NCBI RefSeq assembly: GCF_023734775.1
Contig: NZ_AP025732.1
Span: forward strand, 5,826,501 to 5,890,500
Length of the DNA: 64,000 bases
Direction of reading: 5' to 3'
Origin: Nostoc cf. commune SO-36
GTDB taxonomy: Bacteria > Cyanobacteriota > Cyanobacteriia > Cyanobacteriales > Nostocaceae
In this document: piece by piece, positions 55,966 through 64,000 of the stretch
How positions within the stretch are numbered: position 1 is the first letter of the stretch
Layout: each line of letters begins with the position of its first letter
Position numbers and translations under genes: made by a program
Notes under the pieces: model-generated
Databases searched by the model: none
Told to the model about the DNA's origin: nothing
The model's input: only the letters and a program-made list of their open reading frames with translations

Positions 55966-57726
55966 TTACTCACCCAAAGGCGCTCCTTCACGACGTGGGT
56001 CAGCACCACTAACTAGCCCCTGATTAGTTAGTACAATTCCGGTGGAACCACTGGTTAATTGGATAACGCTGACTGTATGACCCTTGGCTTCTAAAGCAGG
56101 TTTCAGGTTGGCAACATCTGTATCTGCTTCTAGTTCAGTTGGCCCATTACGGCTACCAAAATTTGGCAAAGCTAGCGATCGCTGAATGTCCAATCCCCAG
56201 TCTAGATGGCCTACTATTGCCTTAGCGACATAATTAATAATTTGCGCCCCACCAGCTGAACCAACTACCATTACTAGCTTGCCATTGCGATCAAAGACCA
56301 TCATGGGAGCCATTGAGCTTCTAGGGCGTTTCTTGGCTTCTATGCGATTAGCAACAGGCTTTCCTTCTGATGTCGGTAAAAAAGAGAAATCTGTCAGTTG
56401 GTTGTTAAGTAAGAAGCCTCGTACCATTAATCTTGAGCCAAAGGCATCTTCAATGCTGCTAGTCATTGAAATAGCGTTACCTGCCGCATCGACAATTGAA
56501 ACATGAGTAGTAGATGGCAAATCCTTAGATTGATCTTTACCCCAGCGACTTGCTTGCTGTAACAATGGATTGCCTGCTTGGGCTTGACCCATTGAACGTT
56601 CAGGATTGATTTTCGCTGCCCGTAACCTCAGGTAGTTAGGATTAATTAATTCTTTGACTGGTACTGGGACAAAATCTGTGTCAGCTATATATAAATTTCT
56701 ATCAGCATAGGCTAAACGTCCAGCTTCAGAAAATAAATGGACTGCTTCTAAAGAAGCTGGCTTTAAAGCTGCCAGATTAAATTGTTGAAGAATACCTAGA
56801 ATTTGCAGTACGGTTAAACCACCAGAACTTGGAGGCCCCATGCCGCAAACTTTGTAAATTCGATAAGCGCCACAAACTGGCTCTCGCACTTTAGCTTGAT
56901 ATTGCACTAGATCGGTGGTGGTTAAGTCACCTGGTACAGCAGCTTGCCTCACCTTAGCTACTATGTCTTGAGCAATATTTCCTTGATAAAAGGCATTAGC
57001 GCCTCCTTTAGCAATCTGACGCAATACCTCTGCCAAAGGCTGATTGACCAATCTTGTACCAATTGGCTTGGGTGTACCATCGGGTTGATAGAAATAGCTC
57101 TTAGCTGGCTCGTTGCGAGATAGATATAGATCCTTACTTAGCAGAGTGTACAAACGTGGTGAAAGTGGAAAACCTTGTTCAGAAAGTTGGATAGCTCCTT
57201 GAAACAGTTGAGACCAAGGTAACTTGCCATATTTTTTGTGTGCCAACTCTAGCATTCGTACTACCCCAGGCACACCTACAGATTTACCTCCGACAACAGC
57301 ATCATAAAACTGTAAGGGTTTGCCATTGGCATCAAGAAAGCGATCTGGTTTAGCCGCAGCCGGTGCAGTTTCTCGACCATCATAAGTGAGCAACTTCTTC
57401 GTTTTGGCATCGTAGTAAACAAGGAAAGCACCACCACCAATACCTGAAGATTGTGGCTCTACCAACGTCAGTACCATTTGGACTGCAATAGCAGCATCTA
57501 TAGCACTACCTCCGCGACGTAGAACATCGCGTCCGGCTGCTGATGCTAGTGGATTTGCAGCTACTACCACAGACTTATTTGTGCGAACAGCTTCGCGCTC
57601 AACTCGACCACTCCCAGCCTCCGGTGGAGGAGGAGTTTGGGCCTTGCCTATGATAGGCAAGAGGGTAGCACTGAGTGTGAGGGGAAGCAAACAACTACCT
57701 AACGCAAACTTAGATGCTGTAGTCAA
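55966..57726 (-). CDS. ggt: Gamma-glutamyltransferase
   Basis: 586 residues with a signal peptide (SCLLPLTLSATLLPIIGKA). GGT blocks: MVLTLVEPQSSGIGGGAFLV, DGRETAPAAA, VGGKSVGVPGVVRML, and the autoprocessing Thr in LPSTTHVSIVDAAGNAISMT, followed by SRLMVRGFLLNNQLTDFSFL and the oxyanion region KRPRSSMAPMMVFDRNGKLV. The precursor self-cleaves and hydrolyses or transfers the gamma-glutamyl group of glutathione in the periplasm. It is apparently intact amid broken neighbours. Confidence 0.95.
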   Translation of the reverse strand: MTTASKFALGSCLLPLTLSATLLPIIGKAQTPPPPEAGSGRVEREAVRTNKSVVVAANPLASAAGRDVLRRGGSAIDAAIAVQMVLTLVEPQSSGIGGGAFLVYYDAKTKKLLTYDGRETAPAAAKPDRFLDANGKPLQFYDAVVGGKSVGVPGVVRMLELAHKKYGKLPWSQLFQGAIQLSEQGFPLSPRLYTLLSKDLYLSRNEPAKSYFYQPDGTPKPIGTRLVNQPLAEVLRQIAKGGANAFYQGNIAQDIVAKVRQAAVPGDLTTTDLVQYQAKVREPVCGAYRIYKVCGMGPPSSGGLTVLQILGILQQFNLAALKPASLEAVHLFSEAGRLAYADRNLYIADTDFVPVPVKELINPNYLRLRAAKINPERSMGQAQAGNPLLQQASRWGKDQSKDLPSTTHVSIVDAAGNAISMTSSIEDAFGSRLMVRGFLLNNQLTDFSFLPTSEGKPVANRIEAKKRPRSSMAPMMVFDRNGKLVMVVGSAGGAQIINYVAKAIVGHLDWGLDIQRSLALPNFGSRNGPTELEADTDVANLKPALEAKGHTVSVIQLTSGSTGIVLTNQGLVSGADPRREGAPLGE

Positions 57727-58022
57727 CGCAACTCTCCGAATTTAAATATTTTATTTATCGTCAATGCTGAAATTACAAAAAAACTCATCAAAACTCTAGC
57801 AATGTTGAGAGTCTTGCTTGTTGATTTCTTGCTTTAATTCACAAATTAGCTTACAAGACATCAACTTACAGCATGTTAAGAGGCTAGTCAACTATTTCTC
57901 ACTTTTAAAAATTTTGATTGTGTATGTATTGAAAACAAAGGGCTACCTTCTCTGCGTTCGTGCAGCGTGTCGTAGATAGACGCTACGCGTAGCTTGCTTC
58001 CCCAAAGGGCGTCACCTTTCTA
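57727..58022. other. Intergenic region ending in a dispersed repeat
   Basis: No gene. A palindromic repeat at about 57942-58018 (TAGACGCTACGCGTAGC and CCCCAAAGGGCG) appears to have overwritten the start of the antitoxin that follows. Confidence 0.6.
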
Positions 58023-58184
58023 GACACTGCGAAAATCGACCCCACGAAATTACGCCAACTGATTGATCAATTGGAGACAATTGCTGGTATTGGACAAGGT
58101 TTCGAGGAACTCAACGCTGGTAAAACTCGCCCAATTGAGGATTTTGTCCAAGAAATGCAACAAAAGTATGGCATTTCAGGTTGA
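58023..58184 (+). pseudogene. Antitoxin C-terminal remnant
   Basis: One frame reads DTAKIDPTKLRQLIDQLETI, AGIGQGFEELNAGKTRPIED, FVQEMQQKYGISG and stop at 58184. The toxin's ATG lies 17 bases inside this end, typical of a ParDE/RelBE pair. The start codon is missing because the repeat at 57942-58018 adjoins it. Confidence 0.7.
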
Positions 58185-58458
58185 GATTACCACAATCGCG
58201 GAAACTCAGATTGAGCAAGCTTATCGCTGGTATCGAGAGCGGAATCCTGAATTTGCTGATCGTTGGTTTCGAGAATTGATGAATGCTATTGCTACCCTAC
58301 AAGAGAAGCCCCAACGTTGTGCTTTAGCAGTCGAACATGAAATTTTTCCAGAAGAAGTACGTCAACTTCTTTATGGGAAAGCCAAAAATGTATACCGATT
58401 TTTTGGATTCTTATTTAACCATCTTTTAACAGCCGCATTTTCACAATCTTGTTTTTGA
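58168..58458 (+). pseudogene. ParE/RelE-family toxin, C-terminally replaced
   Basis: From ATG 58168: MAFQVEITTIAETQIEQAYR, WYRERNPEFADRWFRELMNA, then EEVRQLLYGKAKNVYRFF. The first 75 residues match ParE/RelE toxins, but after KNVYR the usual last strand is replaced by FGFLFNHLLTAAFSQSCF, which is the other strand of a different sequence. The missing strand is part of the catalytic/DNA-binding face, so the toxin is probably dead. Confidence 0.78.
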
Positions 58459-59049
58459 TGACCATCTTGCTTTTTAATAAATTCTGGTTCTAAATTAATG
58501 ACTTGTTTAGGATGTCTCATGAAATATTCCAGCAATTGAAATTCCTTGACAGTTAAAGAGAATACTTGATTTTCTCCACGATAATACTGACGAGTAAGTT
58601 GATGAGTGCTGTAATTGAGCGTCAGGCAACCTACTTGTAAACGTCGGGGTTGGACTTGAGGTGTCAGCGTTGCTCCTACGTAAGAGGAGCGCCGTTGTAA
58701 TGCTCGCAATCTTGCCAGCAGTTCTGCCATATCAAAGGGTTTAACTAAATAATCATCTGCACCGCTATCTAGACCAATAATCTTTTCCTCCATTCGGTCT
58801 TTAGCCGTTAGCATTAATACAGGCAGAGTTAATTGGCGTGATCGCAACCATTTACACAACTCTATCCCCGATACTCCAGGCAGCATCCAATCAAAAATCG
58901 CAAGTGTGTACTCAGTCCAACCAGTTTTCTAAATATTGCCATGCCTGAGTACCATCTAGAAACCAGTCAACTATATACGCCTCATGGCTTAGGACTTGTT
59001 TGATTGCTGCACCTAAATCTGTTTCATCCTCAACTAATATCAGCCGCAT
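58371..59049 (-). pseudogene. OmpR-type response regulator, frameshifted and truncated
   Basis: The start is ATG 59049: MRLILVEDETDLGAAIKQVL, SHEAYIVDWFLDGTQAWQYL, then LENWLD and stop. A four-base insertion near 58917 explains the shift; the other frame gives TEYTLAIFDWMLPGVSGIEL, MLTAKDRMEEKIIGLDSGAD and the DNA-binding domain start (FSLTVKEFQLLEYFMRHPKQ). The receiver Asp is that of IFDWMLPG and the Lys that of YLVKPFDM. After HPKQV the family ends and EPEFIKKQDGHQKQDCENAA looks like transposase sequence (from memory). Both sides of the gene are therefore damaged. Confidence 0.8.
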
Positions 59050-59248
59050 AGTCAAGTCGCTTCGCTCCAATTAAAAATTAAAAATTATTAATTAAAAATT
59101 GAAGAATCAAATTTTAATTTTACATTTTTAATTTTGCATTTTTAATTCCCGGAGGGTGGGGGCTTGTACCCAAAATTAATTAATTAAAAATTATTATTTC
59201 TTTCAATTTTTAATCTTTAATTTTTAATTAAAACTGGTCAACACAGTG
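59050..59248. repeat. AT-rich inverted-repeat region
   Basis: AATTAAAAATTAAAAATTA-type arms on both sides (about 59068-59140 and 59178-59228) enclose a GGAGGGTGGGGGCTTG segment. It is probably another non-autonomous repeat. Confidence 0.7.
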
Positions 59249-59614
59249 CTAAAAGCCTTCTTTAGCTTGCATTTCTTCACCTTGAGGTTTTGATAGTGCT
59301 TGTAGTTCTTCCCAACTATAGTGACTAGGTAGTTCAATTGGTTTGTGATCTGCTCCTAATCCTAAGCCTACTGTCGGCTGGAGTTCTTCAATGAATTGCT
59401 CGGTGTATCCTGCCAGTTCATTGGCTGCAACTCCAAGTGCGATCGCACCTGCAACGCCACCAATTGCAGCACCAACCTTACCACCAATTGAGTGGCCTAG
59501 TGCGGCTCCTGCAATTCCGCCTCCGGCTGCTCCCAATCCTGTTGCAATAGGATGAGTATTTGGGGGCGTTTGATTTTCATTTTCTTGATTAGAAGTAGAG
59601 TGTTCTTCGTTCAT
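59249..59614 (-). CDS. Glycine-zipper-like hypothetical protein
   Basis: 121 residues. A soluble polar N-terminus (MNEEHSTSNQENENQTPPNT) precedes a Gly/Ala-rich stretch GLGAAGGGIAGAALGHSIGG, KVGAAIGGVAGAIALGVAAN, typical of membrane-inserting glycine zippers. The tail is soluble (PTVGLGLGADHKPIELPSHY). A GGAGAAAC-like ribosome site precedes the ATG. Function unknown. It lies downstream of, and in the same direction as, the HPP and DUF1622 genes. Confidence 0.75.
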   Translation of the reverse strand: MNEEHSTSNQENENQTPPNTHPIATGLGAAGGGIAGAALGHSIGGKVGAAIGGVAGAIALGVAANELAGYTEQFIEELQPTVGLGLGADHKPIELPSHYSWEELQALSKPQGEEMQAKEGF

Positions 59615-59650
59615 AATCTGTTTCTCCTTGAAACTATAATCAGCATGAAA

Positions 59651-60173
59651 CTACTGCTGGCTCAGGCGTACCAGAAGCCACAGAGCAAAACGTTCTAGTC
59701 CAACCAACAGGGCAGTGATGCCCACAGCTAGACCAAACAAAATTAAGTTGTTTTCATTGCCAGCTTTTAAGGCAAAGCTTAAGGATGTAGAAACGGCTGG
59801 AGGATGCATTACATCTAACAAGATCATCAGCACAATGGTGACGATCATTGCGGTTCCCCCAGACAGATAACCCGAACCTAACAGCCAGCACATAAGTTAT
59901 AAAACCGATTCCAGCTGCCATCATCTGGGAAATGGCTAGAGTTCGCACCGTATTTGTACCGTGCTGGGGATCGAGATAAATGAGAAAGGCACTAGAAGCG
60001 AGGGACGCAAACAACAAACGCTGGCGGGTTAGTACCTCCACTAAGGCAAACATACTTAATATAACTACTGTTGGGGCAGTGGCTAATACCAACTCACCCT
60101 TCCAACTGAGGCGGCTACGCAGCGATCGATTCTTACTTCCCAAAGGTTTTAAGCTGGAACGATGGGATTTCAT
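59651..60173 (-). pseudogene. HPP-family membrane protein, frameshifted
   Basis: Frame A from ATG 60173 reads GELVLATAPTVVILSMFALV, LASLASSAFLIYLDPQHGTN and AISQMMAAGIGFITYVL. It then loses the family; frame B continues LGSGYLSGGTAMIVTIVLMI and LLDVMHPPAVSTSLSFALKA to 59651. A four-base GCTG duplication near 59880-59893 restores one frame: ITYVLLGSGYLSGG. HPP proteins are small membrane proteins proposed as nitrite transporters in plants and cyanobacteria. The start overlaps the stop of the DUF1622 gene by four bases. Confidence 0.8.
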
Positions 60174-60670
60174 CGTATACTCCTATCTAGTTCCGGCTCT
60201 GATGAACGGCGTTGTTCTCCTTGCTGAATCTCTCGCTCTAAGAAATAATTCAGCAAGGTTCGCAGCAAAACGATCGCTCCTAAATTCAAAATATCCTGGC
60301 GGGTTGGTGCTACTGCCGTCCGCAAAATATCGCTGGCGACAGTAAATTCCAACCCTAATGCCAGCACTCGCCCCAATTGCAGACGAATTCCTTCTGTGGC
60401 ATCAAAATGTTGCTTGGAGCGAGAGAATAACAATCGCAAATAAGCAGCAATGCCTCGGATCACTGCTGCGCCAATCACAATTGCTGCGGCAATTTCTGTC
60501 CCTGCTGCTAAATAACCAACAATAACTTTTAGCCATATCTCTAAAGGAGTAGTTTCCCTGACCTGCCCTCTGGCTTCCACATTCAAACTCAAAAGCAGAA
60601 CTAGCCCGAATATGAGGGCTAGGGGCAATATTAAATTAATCAATGAATCTTGTGATGGCTCTTTTCTCAT
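60170..60670 (-). CDS. DUF1622-family membrane protein
   Basis: 166 residues. Membrane segments at about residues 10-30 (LINLILPLALIFGLVLLLSL), 45-75 (IWLKVIVGYLAAGTEIAAAI) and 130-145. The central motif RLQLGRVLALGLEFTVASDI followed by LRTAVAPTRQDILNLGAIVL and LRTLLNYFLEREI is typical of DUF1622. The family is common in bacteria, and its biochemical role is unknown to me. The short overlap with HPP suggests translational coupling. Confidence 0.9.
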   Translation of the reverse strand: MRKEPSQDSLINLILPLALIFGLVLLLSLNVEARGQVRETTPLEIWLKVIVGYLAAGTEIAAAIVIGAAVIRGIAAYLRLLFSRSKQHFDATEGIRLQLGRVLALGLEFTVASDILRTAVAPTRQDILNLGAIVLLRTLLNYFLEREIQQGEQRRSSEPELDRSIR

Positions 60671-60676
60671 AGCTTT

Positions 60677-62251
60677 CTACTTCAATCGTTCAGCTAGATA
60701 ACTGCCAACGCGCAAAGCATTTGCCATAATTGTCAGCGTTGGGTTAGCACCGGAATTTGAAGGGAAAAAACTACTATCTACAACATAAAGATTCTTGACA
60801 TCATGGGTACGGCAATTGAGATCCAGAACTGAGCTTTTGGGATCTGTGCCAAATCGACAACTACCGCATTGATGGGCAACTGCTTGTTCAGGTATATGAG
60901 TGCGAGGATAAATGCTAAATGGCAAGACGTGTTTAGCAGAGTGAGGGATTGACTTGAGTACAGATGTCCATCGGTGAATTAAGCGATCGCTTGCTTCAAT
61001 ATTATTCAGTGTATAGTCAACATGAATCTTGTCGCCCACAACCCGAATCCGATTATTGGGGTCTGGTAAATCCTCTGTTTGCAACCACCAGCCAACCGAT
61101 CGCTCGGCAAGTAAATGGCGCTCAAAATGAGGAATCAGCTTGACAAATGGAGCCATCAGTGGCGGTGCTTCTCCAGGAATCATATCGGCAAGTACATTAC
61201 CTGTATTCTGCACCATACCCATCGGATAAGGAAAATCTGGCTCTCCCCAGTAAAAATCATTGACAGCAATTGTTTTTTGAAAGTTGGCGCGATTCACTTC
61301 TAAATGTATGGAAACTATAGCTGTTTCCAGTTGCTTCATAAAATTCCGCCCCACCTGATCGGAACTATTTGCTAATCCATTAGGATGTTTGTCATTTGCA
61401 GAGCGCAATAGCAAAGCAGCTGAGTTAACAGAACCACAGGCAACAACCACAATATCGCTTGTGAACCAGTGTTTCTCTCCTGCAATTTCAGTTTCTACCT
61501 TCGTCACTTCTCGCCCCGACTCACTGGTATGCAGCCGCAAGACTTTGACATTAGTTAAAAGAGTAACATTGGTATACTTTTCACGAGCCGGACGAATGGC
61601 GTTGACATCAGCATCGGCTTTTGCTTGTACTAAACAGGGGTATCCATCAAAAGTATCGCAGCGAATGCAGGGACTTTTGGTGCGATCGCTTTCATTAAGC
61701 TTTAATCCTAGTGGTAGGTGAAATGGATAATAACCCAGTTCCCGAATGCCATCAGCAAGAGACTGCATATCTGGCTCATGACTCACTGGCGGATAAGGAT
61801 ATGGTTCGCTGCGAGGTGGTTCAGTGGGGTCTTCTCCTTCCTGTCCATGCACGTCATATAGCTTTTCTGCTTGGGTGTAGTATGGCTCAAAGTCTTGATA
61901 CTTCAACGGCCATTCTGGAGAAATTCCTACTTTATGAATTACCCTTTCAAAATCTCGCTCCCGGAATCGAATTAAGGCTGCACCGTAGAGTTTGGTATTG
62001 CCACCAACCCAGTAGCCTGTCTGAGGTTGAAAGGCTTTACCTTCTTTGTTATACCATTGCTCATCTGTATGGTAGCGGTGTTTTTGATAAACTTCCTCTG
62101 GATTCCAGTTAGCTTTCTCTCTCGGTAAAAAGTCGCCTCTTTCGAGTACTAGAATTTTTTTACCTGTGGGTGCAAGGCGGTGGGCTAATGTACCTCCACC
62201 TGCTCCTGTACCGATAATAATGATGTCGTAATGTTCTTTGATGCTAGTCAT
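60677..62251 (-). CDS. GMC-family FAD-dependent oxidoreductase
   Basis: 524 residues. N-terminal FAD-binding motif YDIIIIGTGAGGGTLAHRLA, GMC signature GYWVGGNTKLYGAALIRFRE, the substrate/FAD region VVVACGSVNSAALLLRSAND and the C-terminal NCRTHDVKNLYVVDSSFFPS, NSGANPTLTIMANALRVGSY. The catalytic His is probably that of HQCGSC. It oxidises an alcohol or aldehyde; substrate unknown. It ends seven bases before the DUF1622 ATG, so the leftward genes 62251-59249 may be one transcript. Confidence 0.93.
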   Translation of the reverse strand: MTSIKEHYDIIIIGTGAGGGTLAHRLAPTGKKILVLERGDFLPREKANWNPEEVYQKHRYHTDEQWYNKEGKAFQPQTGYWVGGNTKLYGAALIRFRERDFERVIHKVGISPEWPLKYQDFEPYYTQAEKLYDVHGQEGEDPTEPPRSEPYPYPPVSHEPDMQSLADGIRELGYYPFHLPLGLKLNESDRTKSPCIRCDTFDGYPCLVQAKADADVNAIRPAREKYTNVTLLTNVKVLRLHTSESGREVTKVETEIAGEKHWFTSDIVVVACGSVNSAALLLRSANDKHPNGLANSSDQVGRNFMKQLETAIVSIHLEVNRANFQKTIAVNDFYWGEPDFPYPMGMVQNTGNVLADMIPGEAPPLMAPFVKLIPHFERHLLAERSVGWWLQTEDLPDPNNRIRVVGDKIHVDYTLNNIEASDRLIHRWTSVLKSIPHSAKHVLPFSIYPRTHIPEQAVAHQCGSCRFGTDPKSSVLDLNCRTHDVKNLYVVDSSFFPSNSGANPTLTIMANALRVGSYLAERLK

Positions 62252-63078
62252 AATGCATAATTGGTAATTTCATATTAATTACGGCTTAATTTCTTTGATG
62301 CCACAAATTAATTCGGCAATAGCTTAAGTTACTTTATCAAACAGAATTCAGGAGTCAGGAGCCAGAATGGGCTAAACGCCCCGCTATCGCTAACAGAATT
62401 GAATTCTGTGCGACTGGTGGATGAATAAACGGGTTTAAAACCCCAGACGCTCGATAGCGCAGCGTTAGCGACGCAGGAGCGTCTGACTCGCTAACGCTTC
62501 GCTATCGTCTGCACGGTGTCTACAATTGGTTGGGGTCTGAATCCCCAACGAAAGTGATTCTGACTCCTGAATTCTGACTTCTGAATTCTTCTTCAAAAGT
62601 TTTATCAAAATTTAAATAGCTCTAAAGACAGATTCTTATGCTTAGACTAAAGCTTTCATTACAATATTGCTTCTCTCTAATGGATTAATATTTATTTATG
62701 CCTAAAGACAGGTTAGTATTTCATTTTAATTTCATTTTTGATTTCTATTGTCTGAATTAGCCATGTAATCTCTTTATAAAAACAGTAAATAAATTTTGCG
62801 TTGCATTTTTGATAGAGCTATTAATTCGATTCTGTTAAAAAATATTTAATCTTGAACATAAATAGTCTTTTTGTGCAATCTATATCTATGGTTCAATGTT
62901 AATGGAAATGAATAAAGTAAGAATTAGCTTCAATATTGTATTTAGTAACTGATGAAAATAGCTATAAATTTTACACTCAGTTTGTTGGACGATATTAAAT
63001 ATACATCTACAGTATTTTAGTATTAATTTAGACCTGCTATTTATCGTCAGTAGCCAAGTTAAATAACAGGAGATTTCT
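62252..63078. other. Intergenic region with a dispersed inverted repeat
   Basis: Contains the repeat element described next (62342-62598) and AT-rich sequence. The divergent promoters of the GMC and SMP-30 genes should lie here. Confidence 0.6.
62342..62598. repeat. Dispersed inverted-repeat element (second copy)
   Basis: Left arm CAGAATTCAGGAGTCAGG; right arm TTCTGACTCCTGAATTCTG. 62557-62598 matches 22048-22089 exactly in reverse orientation. The interior adds further small palindromes (CTCGATAGCGCAGCG, GGGGTCTGAATCCCC). Confidence 0.8.
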
Positions 63079-64000
63079 ATGCCTGAAGCCATTGAGATTT
63101 ATGACGATCGCCTGCGTGCTATTCTACGCCCAGGAGCCTCACTTCAAAAGCTTGCCAACGGTGCAGTCCATAGCGAGGGGCCTGTTTACTTCCATGAAGA
63201 TAACAGTGTTGTGTGGAGTGACGCTCACGGCAACCGCCTGTTGCGGTGGAGTCTCACTGACAATGTGACTGTCCTACGAGATCCATCTGATTATCAAAGC
63301 GGCAATTACCGCGATTTAGAAGGTCGTTTAGTTGCGTGTTCCTCTGGTCTGCGTGCTATTATCCGACGCGAACATGATGGTGAATGGAAGGTTTTAGTCG
63401 ATCGCTACCAAGGCAAACGCCTGAACAGTCCAAATGATTTAGTAGTCAAAAGTGACGGCATGATTTGGTTCACCGATCCGCCTTATGGGATTACCGAGCC
63501 AAACCAAGGTTACGGCGGCGAACAGGAACAACCCGGAAGTTACGTCTATCGCTTTGACTCGGCAACAGGTGAGATTTATCCTGTAGTAACAGACATGGTG
63601 CGCCCTAATGGGTTGGCTTTCAGTCCAGACGAAAGCCTTTTATATGTTTCAGATACGGCTGCGTTTAATATTCCAGGGGGGCCTCATCATATTCGTGTCT
63701 ATGAGGTTGTGGGCGATGGCTATGTAAAGAATGGGCGTGTATTTGCAGTCATTGAACCAGGACAACCGGATGGACTGCGGGTTGACGAATATGGCAATGT
63801 TTTTACTAGTTCTCAAGACAGCGTGCAGATATACGCCCCCGATGGAACTCGCTTAGGAAAAATTTTTGTACCGGAGACATCCGCTAACCTGACTTTCGGT
63901 GGTAAGGAAAGCGATTCCCTTTCAGGGACACTTCGTGAACGCCTATTTATCACAGCCGGTCATTCGTTATATGTTATCGACCTTAATACCCGTGGTGTAC
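63079..64000 (+). CDS. SMP-30/gluconolactonase family protein, cut by the window edge
   Basis: 307 complete codons from ATG 63079, behind AGGAG at 63068-63072. The six-bladed propeller pattern is clear: LANGAVHSEGPVYFHEDNSV, RDLEGRLVACSSGLRAIIRR, LNSPNDLVVKSDGMIWFTDP, MVRPNGLAFSPDESLLYVSD and PGQPDGLRVDEYGNVFTSSQ. The metal ligands of the family (Glu of SEGP, Asn of SPND, Asp of SPDE) are present. It hydrolyses lactones such as gluconolactone. The last blade runs off the window. Confidence 0.93.
   Translation, partial: MPEAIEIYDDRLRAILRPGASLQKLANGAVHSEGPVYFHEDNSVVWSDAHGNRLLRWSLTDNVTVLRDPSDYQSGNYRDLEGRLVACSSGLRAIIRREHDGEWKVLVDRYQGKRLNSPNDLVVKSDGMIWFTDPPYGITEPNQGYGGEQEQPGSYVYRFDSATGEIYPVVTDMVRPNGLAFSPDESLLYVSDTAAFNIPGGPHHIRVYEVVGDGYVKNGRVFAVIEPGQPDGLRVDEYGNVFTSSQDSVQIYAPDGTRLGKIFVPETSANLTFGGKESDSLSGTLRERLFITAGHSLYVIDLNTRGV

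Overview
The window looks like chromosomal DNA of a filamentous heterocyst-forming cyanobacterium, probably Nostoc or a close relative. The evidence is the abundant HIP1-type GCGATCGC sites, dispersed short heptanucleotide and inverted repeats typical of Nostoc, an SLH/OprB-type porin, Uma2 proteins, a fused two-domain peptide ABC ATPase and a PEP-CTERM protein. Non-coding spacing is wide and AT-rich. About ten genes are interrupted: a zinc ABC ATPase with an in-frame stop, a porin with an internal deletion, frameshifts in mfd, an NRPS gene, an HPP protein, a PEP-CTERM protein and a response regulator, a nonsense-mutated VapC, a truncated ParE-like toxin and a dead IS4 transposase. The lesions are of mixed kinds (nonsense, 2-nt, 4-nt and larger indels), so at least part of this is probably real genome erosion, as in symbiotic Nostoc lineages. 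The single-base mfd and NRPS lesions could instead be sequencing errors.

Layout. 1-5900: GNAT acetyltransferases, a TetR regulator, an LpxB-related glycosyltransferase, a membrane protein and a Uma2 protein. 6042-13562: a 7.5-kb integrative element in the 3' end of tRNA-Phe(GAA). It is bounded by 52-bp direct repeats and carries a tyrosine integrase next to the intact tRNA, a 59-residue ribbon-helix-helix protein too short for ordinary gene finding, a VapE-type protein with a degenerate P-loop, an 11-copy TGTAAC iteron-like array, a CoiA-like protein split by a frameshift, a lipoprotein, a duplicated small protein, and CATAGTCA octamers clustered at both ends that look like integrase arm sites. 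13600-18160: znuA-znuC-znuB facing a porin pseudogene, with a Zur/Fur-like box between them. 18700-24000: murA, tRNA-Leu(CAG), a SpoU-type methyltransferase and a peptide ABC ATPase.

24500-40210: an exopolysaccharide locus of the Wzx/Wzy type (Wza-like export protein, secreted beta-helix protein, Wzc-like kinase, two GT4 glycosyltransferases, polymerase/ligase, flippase). It is interrupted by a dead IS4 copy, an intact-looking IS4-type element and an ISAzo13-type element that appears to use -1 frameshifting. A 2-kb gene-free AT-rich stretch follows, then an adenylation-carrier-thioesterase gene (frameshifted) and an aldo/keto reductase. 46500-48680: a convergent type II restriction-modification pair (m5C methyltransferase and a TdeIII-like endonuclease). 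48850-54000: a CNNM/CorC-like protein and mfd, which contains heptanucleotide repeats inside its reading frame.

54100-59050 is a graveyard of toxin-antitoxin and signalling genes around an intact gamma-glutamyltransferase. 59250-62250 is a leftward group (glycine-rich protein, HPP, DUF1622, GMC oxidoreductase). The window ends inside a gluconolactonase/SMP-30 family gene. All calls come from reading the sequence; no database search was possible.
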